Of a stretch of DNA of 64,000 nucleotides, positions 1 to 11,668 are shown piece after piece. The stretch lies in assembly GCA_018806985.1 (NCBI GenBank), contig JADANN010000457.1, positions 434,001 through 498,000 of the forward strand, given 5' to 3'. Source of the stretch: Angiostrongylus vasorum. Taxonomy: Eukaryota > Nematoda > Chromadorea > Rhabditida > Metastrongylidae. How positions within the stretch are numbered: position 1 is the first letter of the stretch; each line of letters opens with the position of its first letter. Both the position numbers and the translations under genes were made by a program. The notes under the pieces are model-generated. The model worked only from the letters and a program-made list of their open reading frames with translations. It was not told the origin of the DNA and searched no databases.

Positions 1-123
1 TCTACCCCCCGCGTTACTTGCTCGTCTTCAGAAGCGCGGTATAGTAAAAAGCTAGTAAGTGGTTATGGACTATTTCCATGTCTTCTGATTTGTAGCGTAG
101 CATTTCATGTCGTTGAGTTTCAG

Positions 124-2389
124 CAAATGAGGAGGTTATTGCTGAAAGTTATGACTCTTCTGACGCGAAAGAAAAGAAAGCAAACGAAGCAAATTCTTCT
201 GGAGCCCCTGGATGTCCGAACAAATACAATCCATACCACTTATGTTCGGAATACTGTTACGATCACTGGAGAGAAGGCACACCAGAAAATAGGTGCGCTT
301 CGTAACTAGTTAGGTCTATTCTGGCATTTTATGCCCGACTTTGTCTTTCTGGATACATTTTTTCCAATTTCGACTGTACATAATCGCGGTCGTACAAAGT
401 GATAACTTTTAGATTATCAGAGTCCTATCAGAGGAGACGTCGGAGGATGCTTGCCAAATTCCCACTTCCAGAACCATGGGTTGAAGTATATGATGCAGGC
501 ATAGCGAGGCACTACTACTGGAACCAGGATACAGACGAGGTTATTTTCACTCCCATAGGTGCTCCTCCTTATCCGTCTAATAGCTTATGTCTACCTACAT
601 CCTTTTTGTTCCATTTATGAACTTTCTTGACTAGTTATGAGCGTGATATCAATGATTATTCAGGTTTGCTGGGTTTCGCCACGTCATCCCATTGCCGTGA
701 TAGGTGAAGCTGCTCCACGACTTGCCAAAGAACTAAAAGAAAGAATGGAAGGAGCTGCTTTAACTGATCTACATGTAGTGTTCATAAATCTTCCTCTTTT
801 TTAATTGGATAGCTCTCAATTAGTAGTGGTTATCCGCAGTTCTAGCATTTCTATTTGTCTTGCGTCTTTAACTGTGTAGAAAGTGTATTATCTCAACCTC
901 AGCCTTTCAACAGCTTACCGCCTCATAGTAGCTAGAAGGTGTTCCTGGGTGTCGAACTGCGATGCTGAGAATGAGTATGGCGTTCCCATCAGGAAGGCCA
1001 GCTAAGAGTAAACCAATACCAGGATACACCACTGTCCTGGTATCAAACTAGTCGCATGATGGCAAATATCCCTGTGATCCACAAAGGCTGTGACTGCCCA
1101 TGGTGATGAAGACCTGGGGCAAACTTTGGCCAGGCTGACCTCGGGACTTCAGGGAACCACAATAGCTTAACCAACAAATCTCCGGGAAATGGTGATTATG
1201 CTGGGCCCCGCACAACCTGTGAATATGAGCCATCCAACTGTAAAAATGTCCTTTATAGCGCAATTATGTAGAGACCCTCGAAGTTTTCTAGAAGGGACAT
1301 TTGAATTTGCGTATTGTAGTGATTTAAGGGCGTTTAGTACCAGGTATTTTCCAAATATATAAGGAATGCAGCTAAAGCCCAATACTTACAATACGCGTTG
1401 ACATCTTATTTGTTTTCCATATCTAGAGCTCTTCATCAAATTAGGTGAACAATGAATTTCCTTATTTTGCTTGTTTTTTGGCGCCAGGAGATTCCGTTGT
1501 CTATAGAAACCTTTTTGTCTTCCAGGAGAAAAAGATCGAACATGGAAAACAGCCTTTGAAGTCTGCATTGTCAAAGAGAAAGAGGGTATGTGCGCAATCG
1601 GTTGTACTAAATATGACATATGTATCAATACGATTGATGATGACGAGAATGGATTTTAGCGGAACTCTGAGGATTCAGATGGTAATGAAAGAGGAGGTGA
1701 TAGTGATGATGATTCCACGAAGATTGAAGAAATGAGCGAAAGAGATCGATTAAGTATGTTTGTATCTCGTGTCCACATGGTACTCTTGGGAACGACGGTG
1801 ATTGTAATCATGTAAAATAAGGGTGCTCTGTGTCTCAATAGTTATGATCACACTACTGCCTTTTTTTCCAGCTTTTGAAAACTGTAATGTTAAGGAACTA
1901 AAGCTCTTAAGCGAACAAATTTTACTTCTTGTAAAGATCTGTTTTATTTCTTCCTCTATTTTTCTATTCTATTGGTCTTGATATTTGTCGTTGGAGCGTT
2001 GCTGAAGTAAGAACTATGCCTATAATTGGTTTACGACATATTCGGCAGTTTCGGATCGTAATTTACCACTTTTAGGGCGAGCACGAAGAAAGGGTATTGA
2101 TCCTATGGATCCAGCCGCTTACGGAGATGTTCCAGTGTAATTTTTGTTTTCGTTGATTTTTTTAGTTGCAATTGTTTTCCTATCGTTTTATGATGATTCA
2201 TCACTTTTTTTCTCCCTCTCTCAGAATGTCTATAATTTTAGTGGGAAATGGTCTTCTGGTCTTCATGCTCACGATAAGACTGGTGCTGATGTAACTGCAG
2301 GTGGACCACTTTTCCAGCAGAGACCGTACCCAGCACCTGGTGCTATTCTGAGACAGCAAAAGAAAAGGGCCGAGGAAGACAAAGATTAA
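124..2389 (+). CDS. pqbp-1: PQBP1-like WW-domain splicing-associated protein (5' partial)
   Basis: Homologue of polyglutamine-binding protein 1, a nuclear WW-domain protein that works with the spliceosome through the U5 protein TXNL4A/DIM1. Exons that join in phase: 124-292, 413-539, 664-774, 1526-1585, 1660-1753, 2076-2136, 2242-2389. Visible order: a Cys-rich N-terminal stretch ([16 protein letters not shown]), an Arg-rich run, a WW domain split by the intron at 540-663 ([10 protein letters not shown], then YYWNQDTDE, then VCWVSPRHP), an acidic/basic low-complexity linker, and the family's C-terminal signature ([14 protein letters not shown], then [18 protein letters not shown]) that binds the U5 component. 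The 5' end is missing: position 124 follows an acceptor (TTTCAG), so an earlier exon must supply the start, and none was identified in the first 120 bases. Intron 775-1525 carries a copy of repeat B. The linker exon 1526-1585 is the least certain. Confidence 0.88.
908..1245 (+). repeat. repeat B copy (intron of PQBP1-like gene)
   Basis: Matches the other copies by shared blocks: head resembling TTATCGCCTC..., then CCATCAGGAAG, GCTAAGAGTAAACCAATACC, GTCCTGGTATCAAACTAGTC and a tail with GGTGATTATGCTGGG. The element class is not recognised; no coding capacity is seen. Confidence 0.75.
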
Positions 2390-2783
2390 CTAGCTGACGA
2401 AAGGGAAGAGTAACTGATTTGTTAGTTTTTGTACTTCTGTTTGCTTACTACTTTTTCACTCTCTGTCTCATTTTCGATCTAATATTGAGGAGTTATCAGA
2501 AGGTTGATTTGTTGTACTTCTTCCACATGACATGCCGGCCCGTCGCTTATGTCGAGATGAAGCATGCGATTTGTGTTGTTATCAGCCGTAGTTATTGGGC
2601 GCAGTTCTCAGCCTTATCTCTCAGCAAAGACGTATTTGATGTTGCTTTTTCCCACATTGCTATGAAAAGTCTTCGATAATGTCTGGTTAGCTATTTTTCT
2701 TTTCGTGAGTAACGCTTCGTTCTAAACAAACTTGTCTATAAATTCACCAACGTGTTCTTCTTTTGTGTGAGTAGTAGGTTTCG

Positions 2784-2789
2784 AATAAA
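2784..2789 (+). terminator. possible poly(A) signal of the PQBP1-like gene
   Basis: A canonical AATAAA lies about 395 bases past the PQBP1-like stop and 200 bases before the S1P lyase start. Placement fits a 3' end for the upstream gene, but nothing except position assigns it. Confidence 0.35.
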
Positions 2790-2980
2790 AGTTAAACTGC
2801 TTCGCAATGTGTAATCATATTTGGTAGAACATCTGCTTGTCCAGAAAGTGTTTTGAAGGCTGCAACTATGAAGCTTTTGAACTTAATCATGAATAGTAGT
2901 CTACGGCATTCCTCATTTCTTCTAAGAGTCGTCTTTGTTCCTGGAAGTTTTTTAAATTCATTGTTTTAATGTGCGAATCA

Positions 2981-2989
2981 TTTCTAGAT
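2981..2989 (+). promoter_or_regulatory. putative spliced-leader acceptor before S1P lyase
   Basis: TTTCTAG followed by AT and then the chosen ATG at 2990. An acceptor-like site this close to a start is typical of nematode trans-spliced mRNAs, and no upstream in-phase exon is needed. It decides the start at 2990 rather than the in-frame ATG at 2969. Whether SL1 or SL2 would be used cannot be told. Confidence 0.4.
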
Positions 2990-4330
2990 ATGAACTCACT
3001 TTGGAATTCCATGGAGTTTGTTGCGTCACGAATATCTGAGACACGTACTAGTGTCAGTGAACGCCTACGGGGAATTGATCCTATATGGCTGATTCTTGGA
3101 GCGATCGGTGGAACCGTTATCTACATAAACGTTGCTGAGTGGTACAAAAAAAATGAAGAACCTATAGCAAAGCTGTTAGTTTATCCTTCTGTGGTTGGTC
3201 TAGCTGCTTCTGAAGATTTCCCATGATCAATGACACTTCAGTACCATTTCAGCTTCAAAGCGTACATTTTTCGGAAGCTTCGTCGTTTGCCTATGGTTAA
3301 AGCAAAAATCGACAAGGAACTATGTGAAGTTAGGAAGGAAATACTTGAGATTATTCACAAGCATGATACTGACAGAGTTTTCATATCCGATATACCGGAC
3401 GAAGGCTTATCAACTGATTCGGTGCTTGCACTAGCAAGCAAGTATGAATCATACGGCAAATTTGATATTACCGGAGGTCGAGTGTCCGGTACCGTCTACA
3501 CAGATCGGTCTCCTGAACATGTTGCATTACTTGCACAGGTGTGTTTGAATCTACGAATATAATTCTTATCTTTTAAGCCTATCTAAGAGTTTAATCACAT
3601 TTTAGGTTTATACTAAGTACGCGTACTCAAATCCACTTCATACGGACGTGTTTCCTGGAGTTCGTAAGATGGAAGCAGAGACAATCCGCATGGTTTGCCT
3701 TCATATACACATATGTACTTGACGCTTGATGTTTGAATGGCCCGTCCTCGCTGGTTGTGCAGGCCCTCAGCATAATCTCCGTTTTCCGGAGATGTACTGG
3801 TTAAGCCATTGCTGTTCCCTGGAATCTGGAGATCAGCTTGGCCAAAGTCCGCTCAATATCTTCACCATCACAGGCAGTCGCAGTCCTTGTGGATTAGAGG
3901 GATATTTGCCACCATGCGGCTAATTTGATACCAGGACGGTGGTGGATCCTCGTATTGATTTTCACAAATCATATACATATATATATGTATATATGTATAT
4001 GTTACGTATATTGGTGTGGTGGAGTGGTCTGGAGGCGCCAAGGACACATGGGATCGACTCACGCGCCAAAGGCTCACCAAGCCTTCCATCCCTCCGGGGT
4101 AGGCAAACTGGTTTCAGACTTGTCTGGGAAGATAGCAGCACTGGATCGATACATCGGTAGGACAACGTGAGCCAAAAGCTAGATATGCATTCAATCGCCT
4201 CTAGCGATGCTTAATGAAGTGGAATGCATGGCACATCCCTGAGGGATTGATCAACGTTGAGAGCTTTATCCTTCATTATTTTTATGTATGTACATACACA
4301 CGTATGCGTATATGTATGCAAATGTACATG

Positions 4331-4376
<46 letters not shown>

Positions 4377-7300
4377 GTAATATATGCATGCTTTTCAGGT
4401 GCTGAATCTATACAATGCCCCTCCTGAAAGTTCGGGAAGTCTAACTACAGGTGGCACGGAATCTATAATTCTGGCCTGCATGGCCTATAGAAATCGGTTG
4501 GTCTTGTATTGACAATTTCTTCTGAAAGAAAAATCACTTGGATTTATTGCATGTAGCACCGACTAGTTATAGGGCTTTTCAAATGGGTATTCGAAGACCT
4601 GTAATACTTTGTGCTAAAACTGCTCACGCCGCATTTGACAAGGTAAATTAGACTATAGAACATGTGTATTGTTTGGTAGAGAAGCCTTCAGATATTAGTT
4701 CTTACAATTTCCCACGAATTTAGGCTGCGTTCTTATGTGGTATGCGCATTCGGCACATATCTGTTGATAAAAACAATCGAGTAGATTTGCGGACTATGGA
4801 GAAAGCGATTGACTCTGAAGTTTGCATGGTGAATGGGTGGGATTATTGTTGAGAAATTGACAACTTCAAGTTATCCAAAAAAGCTCGTTGTCGAATATAC
4901 AGAATCCGGCCCAAGCGCAGAATTTCCGCAGGAGTACTGGCGTTTTTACAGGACATTTGACGGAGTTTGTTCAACAGTAGATAACGTTTTAATCATAATA
5001 TGTAATATCTTACTATGTAACAAAATCCACGCATCTCCCTCAGAAGGATCTCATGCCAGTTAATCGCCAGGTGATGTGGCGCGTCCGCAGGTTGTGGATA
5101 GGGGTTTAGTGCGAAACAAAAGCGACCTTTGCTTCTCTGAGACGCAGTTAGATCCAAAGGATAGACTTCCTGTTTCTGCAGCACTGATATGGCATATGTC
5201 TTCTGTATTTACGAAGACGTATTTGTATCTGCATGCATGGTTGTGTTGTCGTCTATTCGGATTGTATTCTGTGAGTCAGTTTGGCTAAAAGCCTGCAATG
5301 AAGGGAACTATGAGGGAAGCCGTTAGGGGTCGCCTCCAGTAAACAAACTCTCCGTTTGCTCTGCAGAGACTGCAAGCCACCAGTGGTTATACCCAGCCTA
5401 CACTTTCAGACCTCAACAAACTATACATGGGTTTCAAATGCTGAGCACGGTAAAATAAACGGGGCTCATTCTACTAACCCTGAACGAGCCCGCGATTACG
5501 CAGCTTTGGGTAGAACGAGTACGGAGAGGCTACTAAAATCTCAGGGCCATTCTAAGCCGCCTAAATCGCAAAGGAGTAAGATGACAGTCTGTGCCCACAC
5601 ACGCACACTTTCATCTGAGTCCTCGATAGAAGACTTGATCATGCAAGCAAGAAGAATAAAATACGTCACCGGACTGGCCGAGACGAGAAGACGCAGCTCA
5701 TTCAACGCCGTCTATGAGACCGGAGAAGAAATGTTCCTCGGAACAATAAGATAACGGAGGAGTTGGCGGCGTCAGCGCACTTATCAACACGAGTTTAGCC
5801 ATAAACATCGGTTCATTACAACCCAAATCTGATGTTACTGTTGAAGACATGTGGATCTATACTGGCTTTGATAATCTTCGTTGTGTATATACTGACTTCA
5901 AACTGTAACGAAGACGAAGTCGAGTCGTTCTATACTGACTAAGATAAGTTCTACAGGGAATATCATACATTCTTCCAGGTCCCAATCGGAGATTTTAACG
6001 CTAAGTTTGGACCTAAAAGAATGTCTGAAGAACGTTGCATAGGGATTCACGGAATAGAATGGAAGAGCGGCTTTCTGAGTTTATCATGACGACCAAGACC
6101 ACTCATGGTAACTTGCAATTCCAGAAGCCCCACCCTCAACGATGAACGTGGGAGTCTGTCATTTGAAGGTACCATAGAGATACGAAATAGAGCACATCAC
6201 GGTTTACCGAATGTTTTGCCTAACCGATGTCGCTGTTGTCTCAAAATTCTACATAGGATCGGACCATCGTCTCCCACGTGCAAGTTTTTACGTCTTGCAA
6301 AAGGGGAAAAAATTGCTAAATTCAAAGAACGAAGTTCTAAAACCACCATAAACAGGAATTAATTCAAACCATTGTTCCGCTCTTGGGATTATGCCGTAAT
6401 TGATAACATGGAGGAGGAATACGACCGGCTTGTTTAACATATTCACGTTAACACTATGAAAGCTGAGAGTTCGAAAGTCACCAAGAGACGTCTGTTTATA
6501 GAAACACTCGAGCTGACACACTATCGTAGAATCGCATGAGCTACGGACAACCGCGATCTCACCTCCGAATTTGCAAAAAATGCAGACAAGCCGATAGAAG
6601 AAGGTCATAAAGAGAGAGGAGCGGCATTTATGGTCGAAGTTGCAGAGGCTGGGACAAGCATTCGAAAGAACACCGAAACTTCGCCAATTAAAGAACCAAG
6701 ATGCTCGCACTCGGACGCCTAGACGGAACAGTTATCCCTTCCCAGAAGGGAATGGAGAAAATCATTCACGATTACTAGTCAGATCTCTTCAATGACCACC
6801 CTTTTGCTCTCATGTGAAATAAAGGAGGATGGATATGTCAAACCACCGGTCCTCTCTTCCGAAATCCGACATCCTATTTCGTCTGTGAAGAATCAAATAA
6901 CACCAGCCCAGAAGAGGGTACATCTGAACATCTGAAGAACCTTCTGTCAGTTTTCATAAACACACTGGCTTAGCTCCTCATACGTTATTTGTTAGAATGC
7001 AAGGTTCCAACTCAGTGAAAGGGACCAGGACCGTGCTTTTGTTCAAGAATTGTTACCTCCACGATGTCAGGAAGTATCGCCCAATCAGCTTGATGTTTGT
7101 AGTCAACAAACTCCACTTGAGAGCCTTAAGCAGGATTGACAGAACACTGGACGTGGGACAGTCACGTGAGTCAGCAGTATAAAAGGATTCAGTACAATAG
7201 ACCACATTCACACGGTAATAAGGCTCATTGAAGTATCGCGAGAGTACAAGAGACCGCTCTGTTTCACTTCCATCGATTTAAAGAAGGCTTTTGACTCAGC

Positions 7301-9485
7301 TGAGATAGAAGCGGTCATGAAAGCGCTGGACAATCAGGGATTCCATACTCAGTATGTAAAGATGCTTCGTGAGCTGTATAAAAATTTCACAACCAATTAT
7401 ATCACCATTCTACAACGATATTAACATCGACGTCAAAAGAGGGGTTAGTCAAGGCAACAACATGTAACCAAAATTGTTCACCGCCACCGACGAGAACATT
7501 ATGCGTACACTGGGATGGGACAACATGGGACTGAAAATCAATGGTCAGCAATTGCACAAACTTCGCTTTTTCCGATGTGATCGTTTTTATAACACCAAAC
7601 ATTAGCCAAGCGGAACGAATACTTGTCGATCTTGATAACGCGAATGAAAAGACTGGTCTCTGACTAAATCTCGCAGAATCGATGTTCATGAAGAACCTAT
7701 TGGTTTCATTTGCCCCATTCACGCTCACCGGAACGAATATCTTCGAAAGCTCTCAGCCGCGTCTGTCTAGGTCGGGAAAACAACGGGACGAAGGACTTAG
7801 CTGTGGAAATGAGCGGGAGGAAGCGGGCACCTTGGGAACGTTGTAGAGCTTGATGGAAAGATGTTCGGAGTTTTTCACGAGAACCCTGGAAGAAAGATAT
7901 ACTGCTCATCGAGTCCTTAAAGCCGATGTTACCCCTACCGTAATGGTACTCTTGGATGCGATGGAGAAAAATGGAAGATTTACTGGTGACCGCTCGAGTT
8001 ACTCGATGATCAACGGGACGGCAAGTGATATGATAGGTGATATAACAAAACGGTGATAACCATGATGTTGGTGGTGTTAAAAATAATGGAAATGCACCAA
8101 TAATTCCCGATTCTTCGCTGTTTCCTGTTGATACTGGTTAAGCTTATTTTCTGCAGTTTCTCTTCTGAAATGAGAAACTGCTTGATATATGGACTTGGAC
8201 CTTTATTCCTATAAGGGGTTGTTGGTGAACGATAGAAGAGCTGCATCGTGGTGGTGCAGTTATTTACAGCAACTGCATTCTGAACGGCAGATCCATCACG
8301 GTCGACATGTGTTTACAGCATTTGGTGTTGTTTCAAACTTGTATAAACATAGCTACAATTCTAATTAGACCTACAAAGTATAATACATCTTGGAATTTTG
8401 TTTGTTTAATTGGTTGAGCTAAGGATAATCCTCATGATGTGCAGTATGAGATGATTTTGCGAAGTCCAAGAGGTTGTTGATCAAATCTCTTAGGCCTGCA
8501 CTAGACTTCAACTCATTGCTTGCTTGTTCTTTCGCAGTAATTTGATGATATATGATTCGTAATAAGAACTTTCGAGAATGTTTACGTGTTGAGTATCATT
8601 CCATTTTAAATGAATTACTTACAGATCAGAAACTGAAATTTCTTATTCTGTTTATTGCAGCTGGTCGCCTCAGCTCCAAACTTCCCTTCTGGAACAGTAG
8701 ATCCTGTCCCAGATGTTGCAGTGTTGGGACAGAAATGCAACATTCCGGTGCACGTCGATGCTTGTCTTGGCGGTTTCCTTATTCCGTTCATGAATGATTG
8801 TGGCTTTGACATACCAGTTTTTGATTTCCGTAACCCTGGTGTTACAAGTATCAGTTGTGACACTCACAAGTATGGATGCACACCGAAAGGTAATTCCATT
8901 GTGATGTACCGATCGAAAGAACTTCTCCATTATCAATATTTCTCGATTCCTGAGTGGACTGGTGGCATATATGCGACACCGACCATATGTGGAAGCCGTG
9001 CAGGAGCGAATTCGGCTGTAGCTTGGACCACTCTTTTGTTTTTTGGTAAAAACGAGTATCGCAAAAGATGTGCCGCAATTATTTCCAACACAAGGAAGAT
9101 TGCCGCTGGCATTGAGAAGATTTCTGGCCTCGAGTTACTCGGTTCTCCCGATGTATCGGTTGTTGCATTTAAGAGTTCGTCATTCAACATTTATGCGGTC
9201 AGTGACAAAATGAGTACAAGGGGATGGAACTTAAATACACTTCAAAATCCAAATGCCATTCATATATGTCTGACCTACAACCACGCTAGACAAGAAGTAG
9301 TGGACGCATTTTTAAAGGATCTCAAGGAGGTAGTTGATGAAGTAAACGCTAGTAGTGACAAAGGGAAGACTAGTAATACGGCCGCTCTGTATGGTATGGC
9401 TGCTCAAATTCCCGACAAGTCCCTCGTTGATGAGATTACGTACGGATTCCTTGATGCTTGTTACGCAGAACCACCGCAATACTAG
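2990..9485 (+). CDS. spl-1: sphingosine-1-phosphate lyase
   Basis: PLP-dependent ER-membrane enzyme that irreversibly cleaves sphingosine-1-phosphate to phosphoethanolamine and a long-chain aldehyde, the exit step of sphingolipid breakdown. Exons 2990-3174, 3253-3538, 3606-3692, 4399-4496, 4573-4642, 4724-4828 and 8661-9485 join in phase to 551 residues (human SGPL1 is 568). An N-terminal membrane anchor lies at about residues 31-49 ([19 protein letters not shown]). Conserved blocks include [40 protein letters not shown], the HVDACLGG cofactor region, and [11 protein letters not shown] with the Schiff-base lysine at about residue 347. The C-terminal part ([18 protein letters not shown]) is also typical. 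Exon 7 alone is 825 bases while earlier exons are 70-286. Intron 3 holds a repeat B copy, a SINE and a TA microsatellite; intron 6 holds a LINE. The start at 2990 follows an acceptor-like site; 2969 is an in-frame alternative. Confidence 0.95.
3735..3955 (-). repeat. repeat B copy, truncated, reverse orientation
   Basis: Reverse-complement copy of the tail and middle of repeat B (block ATTTGATACCAGGACGGTGG at its right end). It sits in S1P lyase intron 3, directly left of an AT-rich microsatellite and a SINE, so three repeats are stacked in one intron. Confidence 0.75.
4010..4280 (+). mobile_element. tRNA-derived SINE-I copy
   Basis: About 270 bp. A tRNA-like head (GGAGTGGTCTGGAGGCGCC, a decayed box A region; then GGGATCGACTC at the box B position) is followed by the family body (CCTTCCATCCCTCCGGGG, CAGACTTGTCTGGGAAG, AGATATGCATTCAATCGCC) and the tail GAGAGCTTTATCC. 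It is flanked on both sides by TA/TATG microsatellites. Confidence 0.8.
4320..4378. repeat. (TA)n microsatellite
   Basis: Near-pure alternating TA tract just upstream of S1P lyase exon 4, immediately after the SINE tail. A second TA/TATG-rich tract lies at about 3970-4008 on the other side of the SINE. Confidence 0.95.
5055..7960 (+). mobile_element. RTE-like non-LTR retrotransposon, decayed, in S1P lyase intron 6
   Basis: Sense-oriented LINE remnant. Its 5' segment is shared with the copy at 14030 (block near GTGGATAGGGGTTTAGTGCG). The endonuclease part is readable around 5580-6100 ([23 protein letters not shown], here only part of a longer match to the nematode family; later a [13 protein letters not shown] segment near 5990). 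The reverse transcriptase is readable around 7080-7600 ([13 protein letters not shown]; the palm block [10 protein letters not shown] near 7262; a decayed metal-binding box near 7570). Many stops and frameshifts make it inactive. Assignment to the RTE clade rests on remembered hookworm reverse-transcriptase sequence. Confidence 0.8.
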
Positions 9486-10618
9486 TCTACTTCTATAATA
9501 ACTTTGTTACAACGCTGTTATTACGAATATTATTACGTTTTTATAACGATGTTTTCTCGTGAAATGAATGATGTTCACCGCTTGCAGTCCAATGTGAATG
9601 ATCTCCACCCGTATATGGACAAGATCGGTGGATATGAATTCATCTCATCGCATTATCTATCTCTCGTTCATTCTACTCTATAGAGTTTTCTGCTGCACGG
9701 CTCTTCATCTTACCCAATACAAGGTAGCCTACCACGTATCGAACCAGAAAAGCTATTTCCTACGCTTGTCAATGCATGAGAAACTGTCTTTCGGACACAT
9801 TTCTTATCAAACAACAGAGTTTATTGTTGGTGAAGAAGGCACAAGAATAACGAGGGTATAATAGATGAAGAAGGTGGGACATGAGGCGTCTATACGTTAT
9901 ACGTAAATCTCGCAACAAATAGCTGCTTCGATTTAGTAGCAGTAGAAGCGTGCTATTTATGATGTCTGACTCATACGTATTGGGCCATACTGGCCAACAT
10001 GAGTTGATTTCAATTCGAGCATGCTTTATCCCTCTAGCAATCATGTTACTGTCAGCATTTGGAAGTGTTTTGCATCTTATATTGAGTCTCCTGTATTTTT
10101 TATACCGCCCATATTACCGGTCAAATTACCAGTGAATGAACTATGTGGAAATGAGTTTTCAGCATATTTCCAAGCGCAGAATAGAGCTTCTGTCGGTTAG
10201 TGCCCGTCACAACACCTATGCTGGACAAGCTGCCCAATTATTACAAGAATTGTGGCAAAAAGCTCTATACGACAAAAGAAGCGACGTAAAAGATGAGTGG
10301 TATTTGACTCATCTCGGTCATTTTCACTGATAATATGTGATTGATGTATGATTCATTTCGTCACCAATGTTTTATGTCGCTTATACAGTAGCGAGTCAAT
10401 AAAGTCTATGTTTTAGAGTGGGTTTATTTATTCACGTTGTTTAATCTTCGTTCAACAAGTATTTCAAAAGCACACTGTCTCTTTTGTATAAATGCTTACA
10501 ATAGCGTAGAAATAACAGAGCATTCGACTGTTCTTCTCGAGTATTACCTTAACAATTCCATTCTCGTAGAGATCGAAACAAGCTAAATTGATGATTAATC
10601 CTATTATTATATTAATTA

Positions 10619-10815
10619 GATACTTGGATGGCCTGTCTTCACTGGTTGTGCGGGCGCCAACACAATTTCCATCTTTTCGGAGTTTTGCTGGTTTAGCTCC
10701 GGTGGTTCTCTGGAGTCCCAAGGTTAGCCTAGCCAAAGTCTGGTCAAGGTCGTCACCACCGCAGACGGACACCTGCGGTGCGGAGTTTTGCAAATATTTC
10801 AGCATCGTTGTGGTT
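10619..10815 (-). repeat. fused repeat B (reverse) and repeat C head (reverse)
   Basis: Left of about 10755 the sequence is reverse repeat B (TTTCGGAGTTTTGCTGG block). From there it passes without a gap into the reverse of the repeat C head (CACCTGCGGTGCGGAGTTTT, then TTTCAGCATCGTTGTGG). This records a recombination or nested insertion. Confidence 0.7.
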
Positions 10816-10952
10816 AAACTGTTAGCAATATTAGGATGACATGTAATAAAAGTGGAAGTTGTCATGTCAAAATCTGGATTTTCTACTTAGATATGGGTAC
10901 GCTTTGAGCATTTAGATGCGCTACACTAGTTCCTTATCTTGACTCAAGTTGT

Positions 10953-11210
10953 ATAACCACAATGATGCCAAGATGTTTGCAAAACTCCGGAGCACAGGTG
11001 GCTGCGGTGAGGATCGAACACGCTATTACTCTTTCCTGGGACTAACGCATTCACCAACACAGCATGCGCGTCCTTCGTTTCGCCATTGTCTGGGCCAGTT
11101 TTCTATCTACCAGTTCCATCAGCAATCACCCATCAACGGGATTAATCTGGAGAGCACAAATAGGCATTGAACCCAGTTAGGCTGAAGCTGTAAGTTGTAT
11201 ATTTAGAAGC
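10953..11210 (+). repeat. repeat C (MITE-like) copy
   Basis: Begins with the family head (ACCACAATGATGCCAAGATG, then GCAAAACTCCGGAGCACAGG) and ends with GCATTGAACCCAGTTAGGC. Forward orientation, about 140 bp from the reversed repeat C head at 10760-10815. No coding potential. Confidence 0.75.
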
Positions 11211-11402
11211 TGATTTGAGAAATCATTGTTTCTAAGTCCCAGTAAAAATTCTCGGTTTTGACTTGGTACACAAGTTCTGTCAAGCCTAACCACTTTACTA
11301 ACATCCGACGCTCTTCTTGCAGACGATTTTGGAAATATCGTTATACGGGACCAGCAGTGGATTAGGCATTTATAATTCTACTGACTTCTGGGAGTCCATG
11401 TA

Positions 11403-11652
11403 GTGCAGTCCTCGAAGGTGCCCTGTGGTACACAAGGGATAGATTCTCGCATTCCAGCCCCACCAAATCTTCCATCTCTCCGGGGTCGGAAAATTGCAGA
11501 CTTGTCTGGGAGGACAGCAGCACTGGCTCGATAATCGGTAGGCCACCGCGAGACATTATATAGGCCAGATATGCATTCGCTGACCCCCAGCGATGCTTAG
11601 TGAAGTCGAATGCATGGCGCATCCCTCAAGGATTGATCAACGCCGAGAGCTT
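11403..11652 (+). mobile_element. tRNA-derived SINE-I copy abutting a gene start
   Basis: Decayed head (AAGGTGCCCTGTGGTACACA) with a well-preserved body (CTTCCATCTCTCCGGGGTCGG, CAGACTTGTCTGGGAGGAC, GAATGCATGGCGCATCCCTC) and tail CGCCGAGAGCTTTC. The tail ends 15-20 bases before the next gene's ATG at 11669. Confidence 0.8.
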
Positions 11653-11668
11653 TCATTGTTCTTGTAGA
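11653..11668 (+). promoter_or_regulatory. putative trans-splice acceptor next to a SINE tail
   Basis: A pyrimidine-rich tract ending TTCTTGTAG lies directly before ATG at 11669, continuous with the SINE tail. It looks like a spliced-leader acceptor. That the SINE supplied part of the tract is inference. Confidence 0.35.

Larger units (their letters stand above)
9486..11650. other. intergenic stretch, repeats only
   Basis: Downstream of S1P lyase I see no convincing gene. Short ORFs at 9598-9861, 9950-10135 and 10136-10330 have no recognisable domain or splice context and may lie in the 3' UTR. An AATAAA at 10398-10403 is a possible distal poly(A) signal. The rest is repeat B, repeat C and a SINE. 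Confidence 0.6.

Noticed and set aside
8655..9485. S1P lyase exon 7 as a stand-alone intronless gene
   Set aside because: It lacks the N-terminal third, has a CAG acceptor at its left end and continues in phase from the exon at 4724-4828.
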